Of a DNA stretch of 64,000 nt, positions 50,601 through 58,021 are shown piece after piece. The translations under genes and the position numbers were made by a program. The stretch covers positions 317,462 through 381,461 of the forward strand of contig NZ_VWVM01000002.1 of the NCBI RefSeq assembly GCF_008632075.1. Reading direction: 5' to 3'. How positions within the stretch are numbered: position 1 is the first letter of the stretch; the number at the start of each line of letters is the position of its first letter. Below the pieces are notes generated by a model. It made no database searches, was not told where the DNA came from, and saw only the letters and a list, made by a program, of their open reading frames with translations. The DNA is from Candidatus Pantoea gossypiicola (GTDB taxonomy: Bacteria > Pseudomonadota > Gammaproteobacteria > Enterobacterales > Enterobacteriaceae).

Positions 50601-50640
50601 CGCCTTCTCCTTATTGAGTCCGTTGGAGCCCCTGTGTGCG

Positions 50641-50784
50641 TCAGCTCATCCAGAGCGTAATCATCAGCACAAAGATTATAAGCGTTACCGAGGTCACCGC
50701 AAGCACCACTATCGCAAAGTGCGCATCGTCAAGTGACTGGCGAATTGGCTCATCCTGATCGTCGGGCGGCAAGGGCAAAGACAT
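50641..50784 (-). CDS. Small single-span membrane protein (47 aa)
   Basis: Translation from ATG 50784 gives 47 residues: MSLPLPPDDQDEPIRQSLDD, polar and acidic, then a hydrophobic helix FAIVVLAVTSVTLIIFVLMI ending at TLWMS. AGGAT precedes the ATG by six bases. The arrangement, a negatively charged N-terminus and one membrane span, is like the next gene (50427-50600), so the two may act together. Unknown family. Confidence 0.72.
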   Translation of the reverse strand: MSLPLPPDDQDEPIRQSLDDAHFAIVVLAVTSVTLIIFVLMITLWMS

Positions 50785-50895
50785 AACTATCCTGTGAAAA
50801 ATAGGGAGTCGCCGGACGTGATGCGGCAGGTGACAGTGTAAATGAAAGGCTTATTGCCGTCCGGTTCTTTCGTCCGAAAAATAAACCAGCCCGTG

Positions 50896-51162
50896 TCATT
50901 CCGGAATCAGAGCCTGCCAGTCGCCCCGTGAGTAAGCGAGTTTCATCGTTACACTCTTTTCGTCATTGGCCGGCAGGTTGCTGGCAATCTTTATACTCAA
51001 AACATCTGCCGACAGATCATGGCAACCGCGCGTACATGAGTGAGCGGCCAGGGCTGCCAGTCGTAACTGGATATCCAGATCGAGACGGGCAGTCCAGCGA
51101 CTAAAGCGATGATGAATCTCGCCCTGCCCCGACGAAGTCACAGAAGACGATCCCAACTGCAA
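50896..51162 (-). CDS. Uncertain open frame of 88 aa
   Basis: An open frame runs from a TTG at 51162 to a stop at 50896, filling most of the 410-nt gap between the efflux operon and the small membrane proteins. The product has no recognisable motif apart from a Cys pair (HSCTRGCHD). The frame remains open upstream into the end of the outer-membrane factor gene. No good ribosome binding site is visible. It may be a remnant or chance frame; I list it only so the gap is accounted for. Confidence 0.25.
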   Translation of the reverse strand: MQLGSSSVTSSGQGEIHHRFSRWTARLDLDIQLRLAALAAHSCTRGCHDLSADVLSIKIASNLPANDEKSVTMKLAYSRGDWQALIPE

Positions 51163-51194
51163 AACTCTGGCGGCGGCTGGATCGGCCAGGTTAA

Positions 51195-52580
51195 TTACGG
51201 TGTGGCAGCGGGCGTCCAGCCACCGCCCAGCGCACGGTAGAGGTCGATCTGCGCCAGCAGCAGGTTATTTTTGACCGTCACCCGATTGAGCTGGGTGGAA
51301 AACAGGGTACGCTGCGCATCCAGTTCATCCAGATACGAGGCGTAACCGTTCTGATAGCGATTGCGGGCAATGCGCAGCGCCTCCGTTACATAGGCTTCCT
51401 GCTTTTGCAGTGCCTGGAGCTGTTCCTCACCCCGTCTGATGGCATCAATGGCATCGCTGACTTCCGAAAAGGCGTTGCGCACCACTTTTTCGTAGCCATA
51501 AAGTGCCTGATTGCGTGTCGCCATGGAGACATCCACCTGCGCCGTCAGCGCTTCACGGTTCAGCAGCGGTGCGAGAATGCTGCCACCCACGCTCCACAGC
51601 CGGAACGGGTCATCCGCCAGCTGATGCAGCACCGAACTCTGCAGGGTACCGGTGGCGGTGAGGTTCAGACCTGGCAACAGCTTCGCCCGCGACGATGCCA
51701 GGCTCGCATCTGCGGCCAGTAACTGACGCTGTGCCTGCACAATGTCCGGACGGCGATTAAGCAGCTCTGAGGGCAGCAGTGACGGCATTTGCTGCGGTAA
51801 GATCTGGTCGAACTGCTGGCGACGGGCGATGCTGCGCGGATTCATGCCCACCAGGATGCTCAGCGCATTCTCCTGCTGGGTGATCTGATGCTGCAGCTGC
51901 GGCATCTGCGCTCTGGCTGATTGATATTCCGAGGCGGCCTGCATCCACTCCAGTCTGGAGGTGTAGCCGGTTTCAAACTGACGCTGTGCCAGCTTCAGGG
52001 AGTTGTTGCGCGTCGCCAGCGTCGCCTCCGTCACCCGCAGCTGCTCATCCAGCGCACAGAGGTTAAGATATCCTGACGCCACCGAACTGGCGATGGTCAG
52101 CCCGGCCGCAGATGCGGCAGCCTGCTGCGCCGCTAAGGTCGCCTGTGCGGCCGAAATGCTACTGCTGCGCGCCCCCCAGAGATCGACCTCATAGTTTGCC
52201 TGTAATAAGCCCTGGAAAACATCGGTTTCATACGGCTGGCCCGTTACTGACGAAAGCGTGCGCTCGCGGGTCGCAGCAACCCCGGCGCTCAGGGTCGGAA
52301 AGTTATCGCCCTGCGTGGCGCGTAGCTGGGCGCGATACTGATCAACCCGGGATCGCGCCGTGAGAATATCGGGATTATTACGCAGCGCCTGCGTCACCAG
52401 CCGGTTGAGATATTCATCATGAAACGCACGCCACCACTCTGCTTCCGGTGCCGCCGTTGGCCCGACACTGTTGCGCCAGGCTTCGGGGATCGGCAGAGAG
52501 GCCGGTGCCTTTTCAACCTGCGTGGCGCAGCCTGTCAGTGCCAGCGTCAGCGCGCTGACCAGTAAGCCGCGTCGCATCAT
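51195..52580 (-). CDS. Outer-membrane efflux lipoprotein (NodT/OprM type)
   Basis: Outer-membrane channel of a tripartite efflux system. The 461-aa precursor has a lipoprotein signal with lipobox LTGC (Cys18) and two repeated outer-membrane-factor domains (about 60-250 and 265-450), with family motifs such as ANYEVDLWGARSSSISAAQA, LLNRRPDIVQAQRQLLAADA and RYQNGYASYLDELDAQRTLF. Its start overlaps the stop of the adaptor gene (ATGATG region), so it is translated with it. It is the last gene of the MarR-MFS-HlyD-OMF operon. Confidence 0.93.
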   Translation of the reverse strand: MMRRGLLVSALTLALTGCATQVEKAPASLPIPEAWRNSVGPTAAPEAEWWRAFHDEYLNRLVTQALRNNPDILTARSRVDQYRAQLRATQGDNFPTLSAGVAATRERTLSSVTGQPYETDVFQGLLQANYEVDLWGARSSSISAAQATLAAQQAAASAAGLTIASSVASGYLNLCALDEQLRVTEATLATRNNSLKLAQRQFETGYTSRLEWMQAASEYQSARAQMPQLQHQITQQENALSILVGMNPRSIARRQQFDQILPQQMPSLLPSELLNRRPDIVQAQRQLLAADASLASSRAKLLPGLNLTATGTLQSSVLHQLADDPFRLWSVGGSILAPLLNREALTAQVDVSMATRNQALYGYEKVVRNAFSEVSDAIDAIRRGEEQLQALQKQEAYVTEALRIARNRYQNGYASYLDELDAQRTLFSTQLNRVTVKNNLLLAQIDLYRALGGGWTPAATP

Positions 52581-53671
52581 GGCGCGGCCTCAGCAGCGGG
52601 CTGAGCGGCGGTGTCGATGTTAACTTCAACTGACATCCCTGGACGCAACTGATGCATATCCTGATCGTTGATGCGGATGCGAACCGGAATACGCTGTGCG
52701 ATTTTAACGAAGTTGCCGGTAGCGTTATCGGGCGAAATGGCGCTGAACTCCGAACCGGCGGCCGGTGAGATAAATTCCACCTGCCCGTTGAAGCGTTTGC
52801 CATCCAGCGCATCGACCCGAATCGTCACCGGCAGGCCGGGACGAATATTGGCCAGCTGGGTCTCTTTCAGATTCGCGATGATCCATTTGTGATTCGGGAC
52901 CACCGAGGTCAGGCGCGTTCCCGCCGTGACATAGGCACCGGTGCGAACCGACAACTGACCGAGCTGGCCATCGTCGGGCGCGGTAATGCGGGTATTGGCC
53001 AGATCGATCTCAGCCAGTTCCAGCGCGGCGCGAGCGCTCCCGACATCGCCTTCAAGCGCATCACGGTTAACGATGACAGTTTGCAGGTTCTGCCGGGCGA
53101 CAGCGATCTGTGCGGCAGCCTGACGCACCTGGGCCTGGGCCTGGGCATTGGCGGCTCGGGCAGCGTCACGCTCGCGCACTGACAGCGATCCATCTGCCGT
53201 AAGATTTTCAACACGCTTCAGATCAAAACCGCTTTTCAGCGCCTGGGCTTTGGCATTCTCCAGCGCCGCTTTGTTGCTCTGGATAGTTGCTTCGGCACTG
53301 CGCCGCTGCTGCAGATTATTGTTGAGTGCCGCCTGCTTCATCGCCAGCTGCGCCTGCGCCTGATGCACCCGCTGGCGATAGATACGGTCGTCAATCGTCA
53401 TCAGCAGCTGCCCTTTTTTCACCGGCTGCAGGTCAATCACCTCTACCGACGTGAGATAGCCATTAACCTGCGGACTGATAAAGGTGACCTGACCGCGCAC
53501 ATAGGCGTTTTCGGTACTTTGTATGGCGCTGGTGAAGGGCCAGAGTTGCCAGGCGTAGAGAATAACCAGTACGCCAATCACCACAATGCCGCTGCCTGCG
53601 GCAATAGAAAGAATACGGCGGCGATTCGCGCGCTCGCGTTCCGCCGCCTGAAGCTCATCCTGCTGACTCAT
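52577..53671 (-). CDS. HlyD/EmrA-type membrane fusion protein
   Basis: Periplasmic adaptor linking the MFS pump to the outer-membrane channel. The 364-aa protein has one N-terminal membrane span (about residues 22-44), a split biotinyl-lipoyl domain (ENAYVRGQVTFISPQVNGYLTSVEVIDLQPVKKGQLL), a long alpha-hairpin with Gln- and Ala-rich coiled coils (about 85-210) and a beta-barrel part. Its ends overlap the MFS gene (4 nt) and the channel gene (4 nt), so the three are translationally coupled. Confidence 0.94.
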   Translation of the reverse strand: MSQQDELQAAERERANRRRILSIAAGSGIVVIGVLVILYAWQLWPFTSAIQSTENAYVRGQVTFISPQVNGYLTSVEVIDLQPVKKGQLLMTIDDRIYRQRVHQAQAQLAMKQAALNNNLQQRRSAEATIQSNKAALENAKAQALKSGFDLKRVENLTADGSLSVRERDAARAANAQAQAQVRQAAAQIAVARQNLQTVIVNRDALEGDVGSARAALELAEIDLANTRITAPDDGQLGQLSVRTGAYVTAGTRLTSVVPNHKWIIANLKETQLANIRPGLPVTIRVDALDGKRFNGQVEFISPAAGSEFSAISPDNATGNFVKIAQRIPVRIRINDQDMHQLRPGMSVEVNIDTAAQPAAEAAP

Positions 53672-55353
53672 TGTTTCTCCGTTGATTCCTGTAACGCGGC
53701 CAGCTGTTGCTGCTCACGCAGGTTAAATTGCGCCTGACGCCAGTCAAGATAGCGACGTCGGGTTAAACGCCAGATCACCCACATCAGCGTGACCAGGGCC
53801 AGCGCGGCAGTTAACAGGTAGGTGTCGTTATAAGCGAGCACGTTGGCCTGCAGCGTGGCAACCGTCTGTAACTGGCTGGTGCTCTGCGCGCTGCGCAGAA
53901 CATCGTCACCCACCAGCGAATTAAACAGCGCATTGTACTGGCTGAGCCGCTCAGTAACATTGGGATCGAGCAGTGAGAGCTGATCGCCCAGCAGACTGGA
54001 GTGATATTTTTCCCGCCAGACCTGAAAGGTGCCCAGAATCGCCGAGCCGATGAGTCCGCCCAGGTTCTGACTCATACCAAACAGCACCACAAAACTCACC
54101 AGATTTTTCGGCTGCGTGACCACGCTGCCAATACCCATCAGCATGGCGGGTGCCATGAAAAATGCGCTGCTGAAGCCCAGCAGAAACTGGCTGAAATACA
54201 TCTCGGGCCCACGGGTCAGCGGACTGGATTGCGCATCCATCAGCGAGGCGATAATCATCACCACCAGCGAGGCGACAATCGGCCAGTTAAGATGTGCGGG
54301 CTTGATGGTCAGCGCACTGGCAGCGATACCCACGATAACCCCGGCCATGATTGCCAATGCCAGACCGCGCATCTGATCGTTCTGCAGGCCGATCTGCTGC
54401 AAAAAGCCGACCGCACCGGTGTTCTGCTCCGCCAGTACAATTCGGATCATGATCATCACAATGCCCAGCCGCACCATCATGCCGCTGCTCAGCCAGCGGG
54501 TATTAATCAGCGGGTTGCGCCGGTTATGCTCAATGACGATCGCCGCGACAATCAGTGTCAGGGCAATCGCGGTACAGATACCGAGCCAGGGCGTGGTAAA
54601 CCACCACTCAATACGGCCCAGCGTCAGTACACCGCACAACAGCGCCATGCCGGGCGCCAGCAGGATAAAGGTGACGAAGTCCATCTTCTCAAACGTTTTG
54701 ATGCGATCGCCCGGCGGCAGTTTCACCAGCAGAACCCCACCGAGCGCAATCAGCGCCAGACCGAGTTCAAAAAGATAGAGACCGCGCCACTCGTTGAGCT
54801 GCAGTAATTCCGATGAGAATAAGCGGGCCAGCGGGATAGCCAGCTGCGAGACCGTCAGGCCTATCACCAGCGCTTTCAGCCTGTGTTTCGCGGGCCAGGC
54901 CTGTACCTGGTAGTAGATACCCAGCGAGCTGAGCGCCGCAGCCACCATGCCGTGGGCCGTGCGCACAACGATTGCCGAGCTGAGGTCGTTAGCGAAAAGA
55001 TGAAAGAACGCCACCAGCACATATAGCACCAGAAACGCTTCGGTAAAGACGCGCAGGCCAAACTGCTGACGGAACTTCACCAGCAGCAGGTTGATCGAGA
55101 TATTACCCATTACGTAGACCGCAGGCAGCCAGGCAATCTCATTCGACCAGGCCCCAAAGGTGCCCTGCAGATTAACCAGATTTGCTGTGACCAGCGCGTT
55201 ACTTAGCGCACCCGTCAACGAGATCAGTAAGCCAATCAGACCAAACGCCAGACGTTTTGGCATCGGATGCAGCGGGGTCGAGGGCGAACCCGGCAGCATC
55301 GGTTTTTCATGCGGCAACCACTCGCGGACAGCGTAGGGATTTCGCTTTGCCAC
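53668..55353 (-). CDS. MFS multidrug transporter of the DHA2/EmrB type
   Basis: Proton-driven inner-membrane pump, probably exporting drugs or toxic compounds through the adaptor and channel encoded next. The 561-aa protein has about 14 membrane segments, the EmrB-type N-terminal motif WLPAVYVMGNISINLLL and a large periplasmic loop near residues 440-500. The start MAKRNPYAVREWLPHEKP adds a long polar N-terminus. It begins 2 nt after the MarR regulator gene. The substrate is not predictable. Confidence 0.92.
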   Translation of the reverse strand: MAKRNPYAVREWLPHEKPMLPGSPSTPLHPMPKRLAFGLIGLLISLTGALSNALVTANLVNLQGTFGAWSNEIAWLPAVYVMGNISINLLLVKFRQQFGLRVFTEAFLVLYVLVAFFHLFANDLSSAIVVRTAHGMVAAALSSLGIYYQVQAWPAKHRLKALVIGLTVSQLAIPLARLFSSELLQLNEWRGLYLFELGLALIALGGVLLVKLPPGDRIKTFEKMDFVTFILLAPGMALLCGVLTLGRIEWWFTTPWLGICTAIALTLIVAAIVIEHNRRNPLINTRWLSSGMMVRLGIVMIMIRIVLAEQNTGAVGFLQQIGLQNDQMRGLALAIMAGVIVGIAASALTIKPAHLNWPIVASLVVMIIASLMDAQSSPLTRGPEMYFSQFLLGFSSAFFMAPAMLMGIGSVVTQPKNLVSFVVLFGMSQNLGGLIGSAILGTFQVWREKYHSSLLGDQLSLLDPNVTERLSQYNALFNSLVGDDVLRSAQSTSQLQTVATLQANVLAYNDTYLLTAALALVTLMWVIWRLTRRRYLDWRQAQFNLREQQQLAALQESTEKQ

Positions 55354-55355
55354 TG

Positions 55356-55787
55356 CTACATACTTCCCATACGGCTCAGCAGTTGTTGCAGTACACGTTC
55401 GGTGACGGCCAGATCCTGCGGATCGATATCGGCCAGCATTTCAGTACGGAGTGCATCAGCCTCGGTTTTCACTTTAGCAAACGCTTCGTTGCCCTTTTCG
55501 GTCAGCACCAGGTGGCGTTTACGGCGATCTTCCGGCGGTTGTACGCGCGTCAGCAGTGACTGTTTGACCAGCCGATCCACCAGCGGCACCATGCTGGCAT
55601 CTTCCAGTCCCAGCAACTGCGCCAGTTCGGTCTGAGTCATGCGTTGCGGTTCGCTGGCAATCAGCCCGATAGCCATCCAGCTGCTCATGCTTAAGCCGCT
55701 ATCTTTGAGGTGACGATCCACCGCCAGCCGCCAGGCGTGGGCGGTCAGATGCAGTAAATGGGTAAAGGTACGGGTATGCTGAGACAA
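55356..55787 (-). CDS. MarR-family regulator of the efflux operon
   Basis: Winged-helix repressor expected to sense a small aromatic or lipophilic ligand and control its own operon. The 143-aa protein has the MarR core: LSMSSWMAIGLIA, MTQTELAQLLGLEDASMVPLVDRLVKQSLLTRVQPPEDRRKRHLVLTEKG. The only usable start is TTG 55787, because a stop lies two codons upstream. The operator-like palindrome TTAGCAGCCTAA is at 55791-55802 and covers the AGG of the ribosome binding site, so binding should block both transcription and translation initiation. Confidence 0.9.
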   Translation of the reverse strand: MSQHTRTFTHLLHLTAHAWRLAVDRHLKDSGLSMSSWMAIGLIASEPQRMTQTELAQLLGLEDASMVPLVDRLVKQSLLTRVQPPEDRRKRHLVLTEKGNEAFAKVKTEADALRTEMLADIDPQDLAVTERVLQQLLSRMGSM

Positions 55788-55790
55788 ATG

Positions 55791-55802
55791 TTAGCAGCCT
55801 AA
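55791..55802. promoter_or_regulatory. MarR/SlyA-type operator
   Basis: TTAGCAGCCTAA is an imperfect palindrome close to the SlyA-type consensus TTAGCAAGCTAA. It lies 3 nt upstream of the TTG start of the MarR gene and covers its likely ribosome binding site. It also lies in the 145-nt gap to the divergent AraC gene, which it might affect too. Confidence 0.6.
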
Positions 55803-55932
55803 TAGTAAGATTTCTAATTGAGTGGAAGCGTTATTATACGCAAAGCGAAACGCGATTGAAAAGCGTCCGGTCTGTTAAAAATTAGTGGATCACGTCAGAA
55901 TGTCCAGAGGCCGCAACCGGGAGCCAGATAAC

Positions 55933-56781
55933 ATGCAACAGTCATCAGCAAACTGGGTCGATCTGCGCCGCGACGCCGTCAGTGGTATCGAGGCCCTGCG
56001 CGCCCATTTTACCGGTCACGCCTATGATCCGCACTGGCACGATAGTTATCTGATTGGCGTGACCGAGCAAGGTGTACAGCAGTTTCATTCGCGACGCAAA
56101 CAGCATCAGAGTCGTCCCGGAACAGTCTTTATGCTGGAGCCGGAGGAGCTGCATGATGGGGATGCTATCAACGACAGCGGTTTCACCTACCGGATGCTCT
56201 ATCTTTCTCCACAGCAGATTGCCCGCCACCTCGCCCCTGAGCAGGCTGATGCACCCTCACCGCGTGAGCTGCGGTTTGCCGCCACGCTGCGCGATGATCG
56301 CCCTCTGGCGTATGCCGTCTGGCACGCATTTGATGCGCTGTGGCACAACCATCCTGCCATCATCAAAGAGGCAGCGATGGATCGGTTGTTCGGTCAGCTT
56401 ACTCCGCACCAGCAGTGGTCACTGCCCGCACAGTCCATAGACAGAGATGCCCGGCTGGCGCTGCAGGCGCGTGACTGGCTGATTGCCCATCATGCGGATA
56501 ATCCTGGTCTGGCACAGATGGCACAGCATCTGCAGACAGATCGCTTCCGGCTGTCGCGCCTGTTTCAGACACACTGGGGGTTGCCACCCCACGCCTGGCT
56601 GGTGCAGTGGCGACTGAGCCAGGCACGACGCCAGCTGGCGCAGGGCCAGCCTGTCGCCGATGTCGCCGCTGCGCTGGGTTTCGCCGATCAGAGTCATCTG
56701 GGCCGCTGGTTTAAGCGCGCCTGCCAGCTCTCCCCCGCCCGTTATCAGCACGCCTGCACAAATCTTCCAGACCTGGGTTAA
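55933..56781 (+). CDS. AraC-family regulator
   Basis: Transcription regulator with an N-terminal cupin-like AraC-binding domain (GHAYDPHWHDSYLIGVTEQGVQQFHSRR, typical ligand-binding segment) and a C-terminal two-helix-turn-helix DNA-binding domain with RFRLSRLFQTHWGLPPHAWLVQWRLSQARRQLAQG and ADVAAALGFADQSHLGRWFKR. I chose ATG 55933 (MQQSSANWVDLRRDA), with GGGAG upstream; the frame begins 16 codons earlier. The 282-aa product is followed by a DUF2000 gene 41 nt downstream, a pairing that is common and suggests it controls that gene. Confidence 0.92.
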   Translation: MQQSSANWVDLRRDAVSGIEALRAHFTGHAYDPHWHDSYLIGVTEQGVQQFHSRRKQHQSRPGTVFMLEPEELHDGDAINDSGFTYRMLYLSPQQIARHLAPEQADAPSPRELRFAATLRDDRPLAYAVWHAFDALWHNHPAIIKEAAMDRLFGQLTPHQQWSLPAQSIDRDARLALQARDWLIAHHADNPGLAQMAQHLQTDRFRLSRLFQTHWGLPPHAWLVQWRLSQARRQLAQGQPVADVAAALGFADQSHLGRWFKRACQLSPARYQHACTNLPDLG

Positions 56782-56822
56782 GCCACTTGCCACAATGCGT
56801 TTTTTCAGACAGGAGAAACGCA

Positions 56823-57230
56823 ATGCAGAACAAACGATGTGTGATGATACTCAATGCCGCTCTGCCGCCAGGCAAAGCTACCAATGCTGCCGCTGTAATG
56901 GCGTTAACCCTGGGGCAGCGTCATCCGGCGCTGGTCGGTAACAATCTGGAAGATGCGGAGAAGCGCTCCTCTCCCGGTTTCATTACTACCGGCATTCCGG
57001 TTCTGGCGGCCACTGATGAACAACTCACTATTTTGCGTGAACAGTGCGAACAGGCGGAGTGTGATCTGGTGCTGTTTCCCGAAGCGGGTCAGAGCACCAC
57101 CGATTATCAGGCGCTGGGTGACGTACTGCGGCAACAACCGCGTCAGCAGTGGCGTCTGTCTGGACTTGCTATGGTCGGTGATAAGAAAGCGCTGCGTAAG
57201 CTGACGGCAAAACTGGCGCTTTTCAGTTAG
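56823..57230 (+). CDS. DUF2000 family protein
   Basis: Small protein of the DUF2000 family, which has a peptidyl-tRNA hydrolase-like fold; the function is unknown. I chose ATG 56823 (MQNKRCVMILNAALPPGKATNAAAVMA), 12 codons inside the longest frame, because AGGAGAAACGCA gives a good ribosome binding site. The 135-aa product has GITTG-type and FPEAGQSTTDYQAL segments and NN (GNNLED) in the conserved position. It is likely co-transcribed with the AraC regulator upstream. Confidence 0.85.
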   Translation: MQNKRCVMILNAALPPGKATNAAAVMALTLGQRHPALVGNNLEDAEKRSSPGFITTGIPVLAATDEQLTILREQCEQAECDLVLFPEAGQSTTDYQALGDVLRQQPRQQWRLSGLAMVGDKKALRKLTAKLALFS

Positions 57231-57386
57231 TTTTTCAGCAGGAAGCAGACTGCTGTTTCCCTTGCCTCTCCCATTCCATCAGCCGACCCCATCGCTTGTA
57301 TAGGTTATTTGTACAGATTTGGGTTCGGATTAATCCTTATAAGTTGCTGATAAGTGAATAATAGCACTTTTTATCAAAGGATCGGA

Positions 57387-57512
57387 TTGTACAGATCGCC
57401 CTTCATTGTATAAGTTTACTGCCATGAGTTGTCATGCGACTCTGTAACGAATGATGCACTTGCGTCGCCTCTGAAGGTGTCAGTGGATTTCCACCTTCAG
57501 AGGTTATTTTTT
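57387..57512 (+). ncRNA. Candidate small RNA of about 92 nt
   Basis: TTGTAC (57387-57392), a 16-base spacer and TATAAG (57409-57414) look like a sigma-70 promoter. Transcription would start near 57420 and end at the strong terminator: CCTCTGAAGGTG (57468-57479) pairs with CACCTTCAGAGG (57492-57503) in a 12-bp stem, followed by TTATTTTTT. The transcript has no long coding frame. A small stem CATGA-GTTG-TCATG (57423-57436) occurs near its 5' end. It does not resemble the well-known enterobacterial sRNAs I can recall. It could instead be a terminated leader or the end of the DUF2000 transcript. Confidence 0.5.
57468..57511 (+). terminator. Strong intrinsic terminator
   Basis: A perfect 12-bp stem, a 12-nt loop and a U-rich tail (TTATTTTTT). 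It lies 238 nt after the DUF2000 stop and 113 nt before the AriR-like gene. Confidence 0.9.
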
Positions 57513-57623
57513 ATCTGCTCAGTTTTGTAGCTGGCACCATCGCATCTGTCCATGTGATGGTTTTTTTGATCGATTTTGTCCTGACATCCGAACCGGAATC
57601 GGGCTGTTCTGAAGGGCTTACAC

Positions 57624-57884
57624 ATGCAACATAGTCTTCCCCGGACCAATCAGGAAATTGCTGATTACTTTAATCCTGCCGCCAATAAGCCAGCCAGCGA
57701 GATGGAAATGCTGGGTATCCTTGTTGCAGAGATCCTGCAATCAGGTATGCCAGTGAATAATAAGGCTATTATCTCGAAGCTTATTCACCGGCTGGAACTG
57801 GAAAACGACAGGGAGATGCTGGACATCTACCGGCAGCTGCTTGACCTGGTGGTCCACAAAACCCCGGACGATTTTTCACTGTAA
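57624..57884 (+). CDS. AriR/YmgB-like small regulator
   Basis: Small two-helix protein of the YmgB/AriR type, linked in E. coli to biofilm formation, acid resistance and the Rcs pathway. The 86-aa product shares with YmgB the central MPVNNKAIISKLIHRLELENDREMLDIYRQLLDLVV and the end with PDDF. Such proteins form dimers through the long helices. The start ATG 57624 lies after GGGCTTACAC without a strong ribosome binding site. A weak hairpin (GACTCC/GGAGTC at 57889-57906) follows the stop. Confidence 0.88.
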   Translation: MQHSLPRTNQEIADYFNPAANKPASEMEMLGILVAEILQSGMPVNNKAIISKLIHRLELENDREMLDIYRQLLDLVVHKTPDDFSL

Positions 57885-58021
57885 TCGCGACTCCACGGAG
57901 GGAGTCATTCCCCTTTTTCTGGTATCTTCGCCAGTCGCCCGGTACTATCTATCCCTCACCATTATCCAAATCTTCCCGCCCCTCGCGCGGGAGCAAAACA
58001 ACTAAAGAGCCTGCAAACTTT

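Larger units (their letters stand above)
57231..57623 (+). other. Regulatory gap before the AriR-like gene
   Basis: No open frame is supported in these 393 nt. They contain two copies of TTGTACAGAT (57309-57318 and 57387-57396), a perfect 10-bp palindrome GGATTAATCC (57327-57336), a sigma-70-like promoter (57387-57414) and a strong terminator (57468-57511). The combination suggests one or two small regulatory units and a possible small RNA. Confidence 0.6.

Noticed and set aside
54001-54807. A 268-aa plus-strand frame over the MFS transporter gene
   Set aside because: His/Gln/Arg-rich antisense frame of a membrane protein gene; no start signal.
57320-57345. An RcsB/RcsAB box around GGATTAATCC
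   Set aside because: The half-site spacing (TAAGGA-TTAA-TCCGAA on minus) is two bases longer than the known RcsB box, so I keep it only as an unassigned palindrome.
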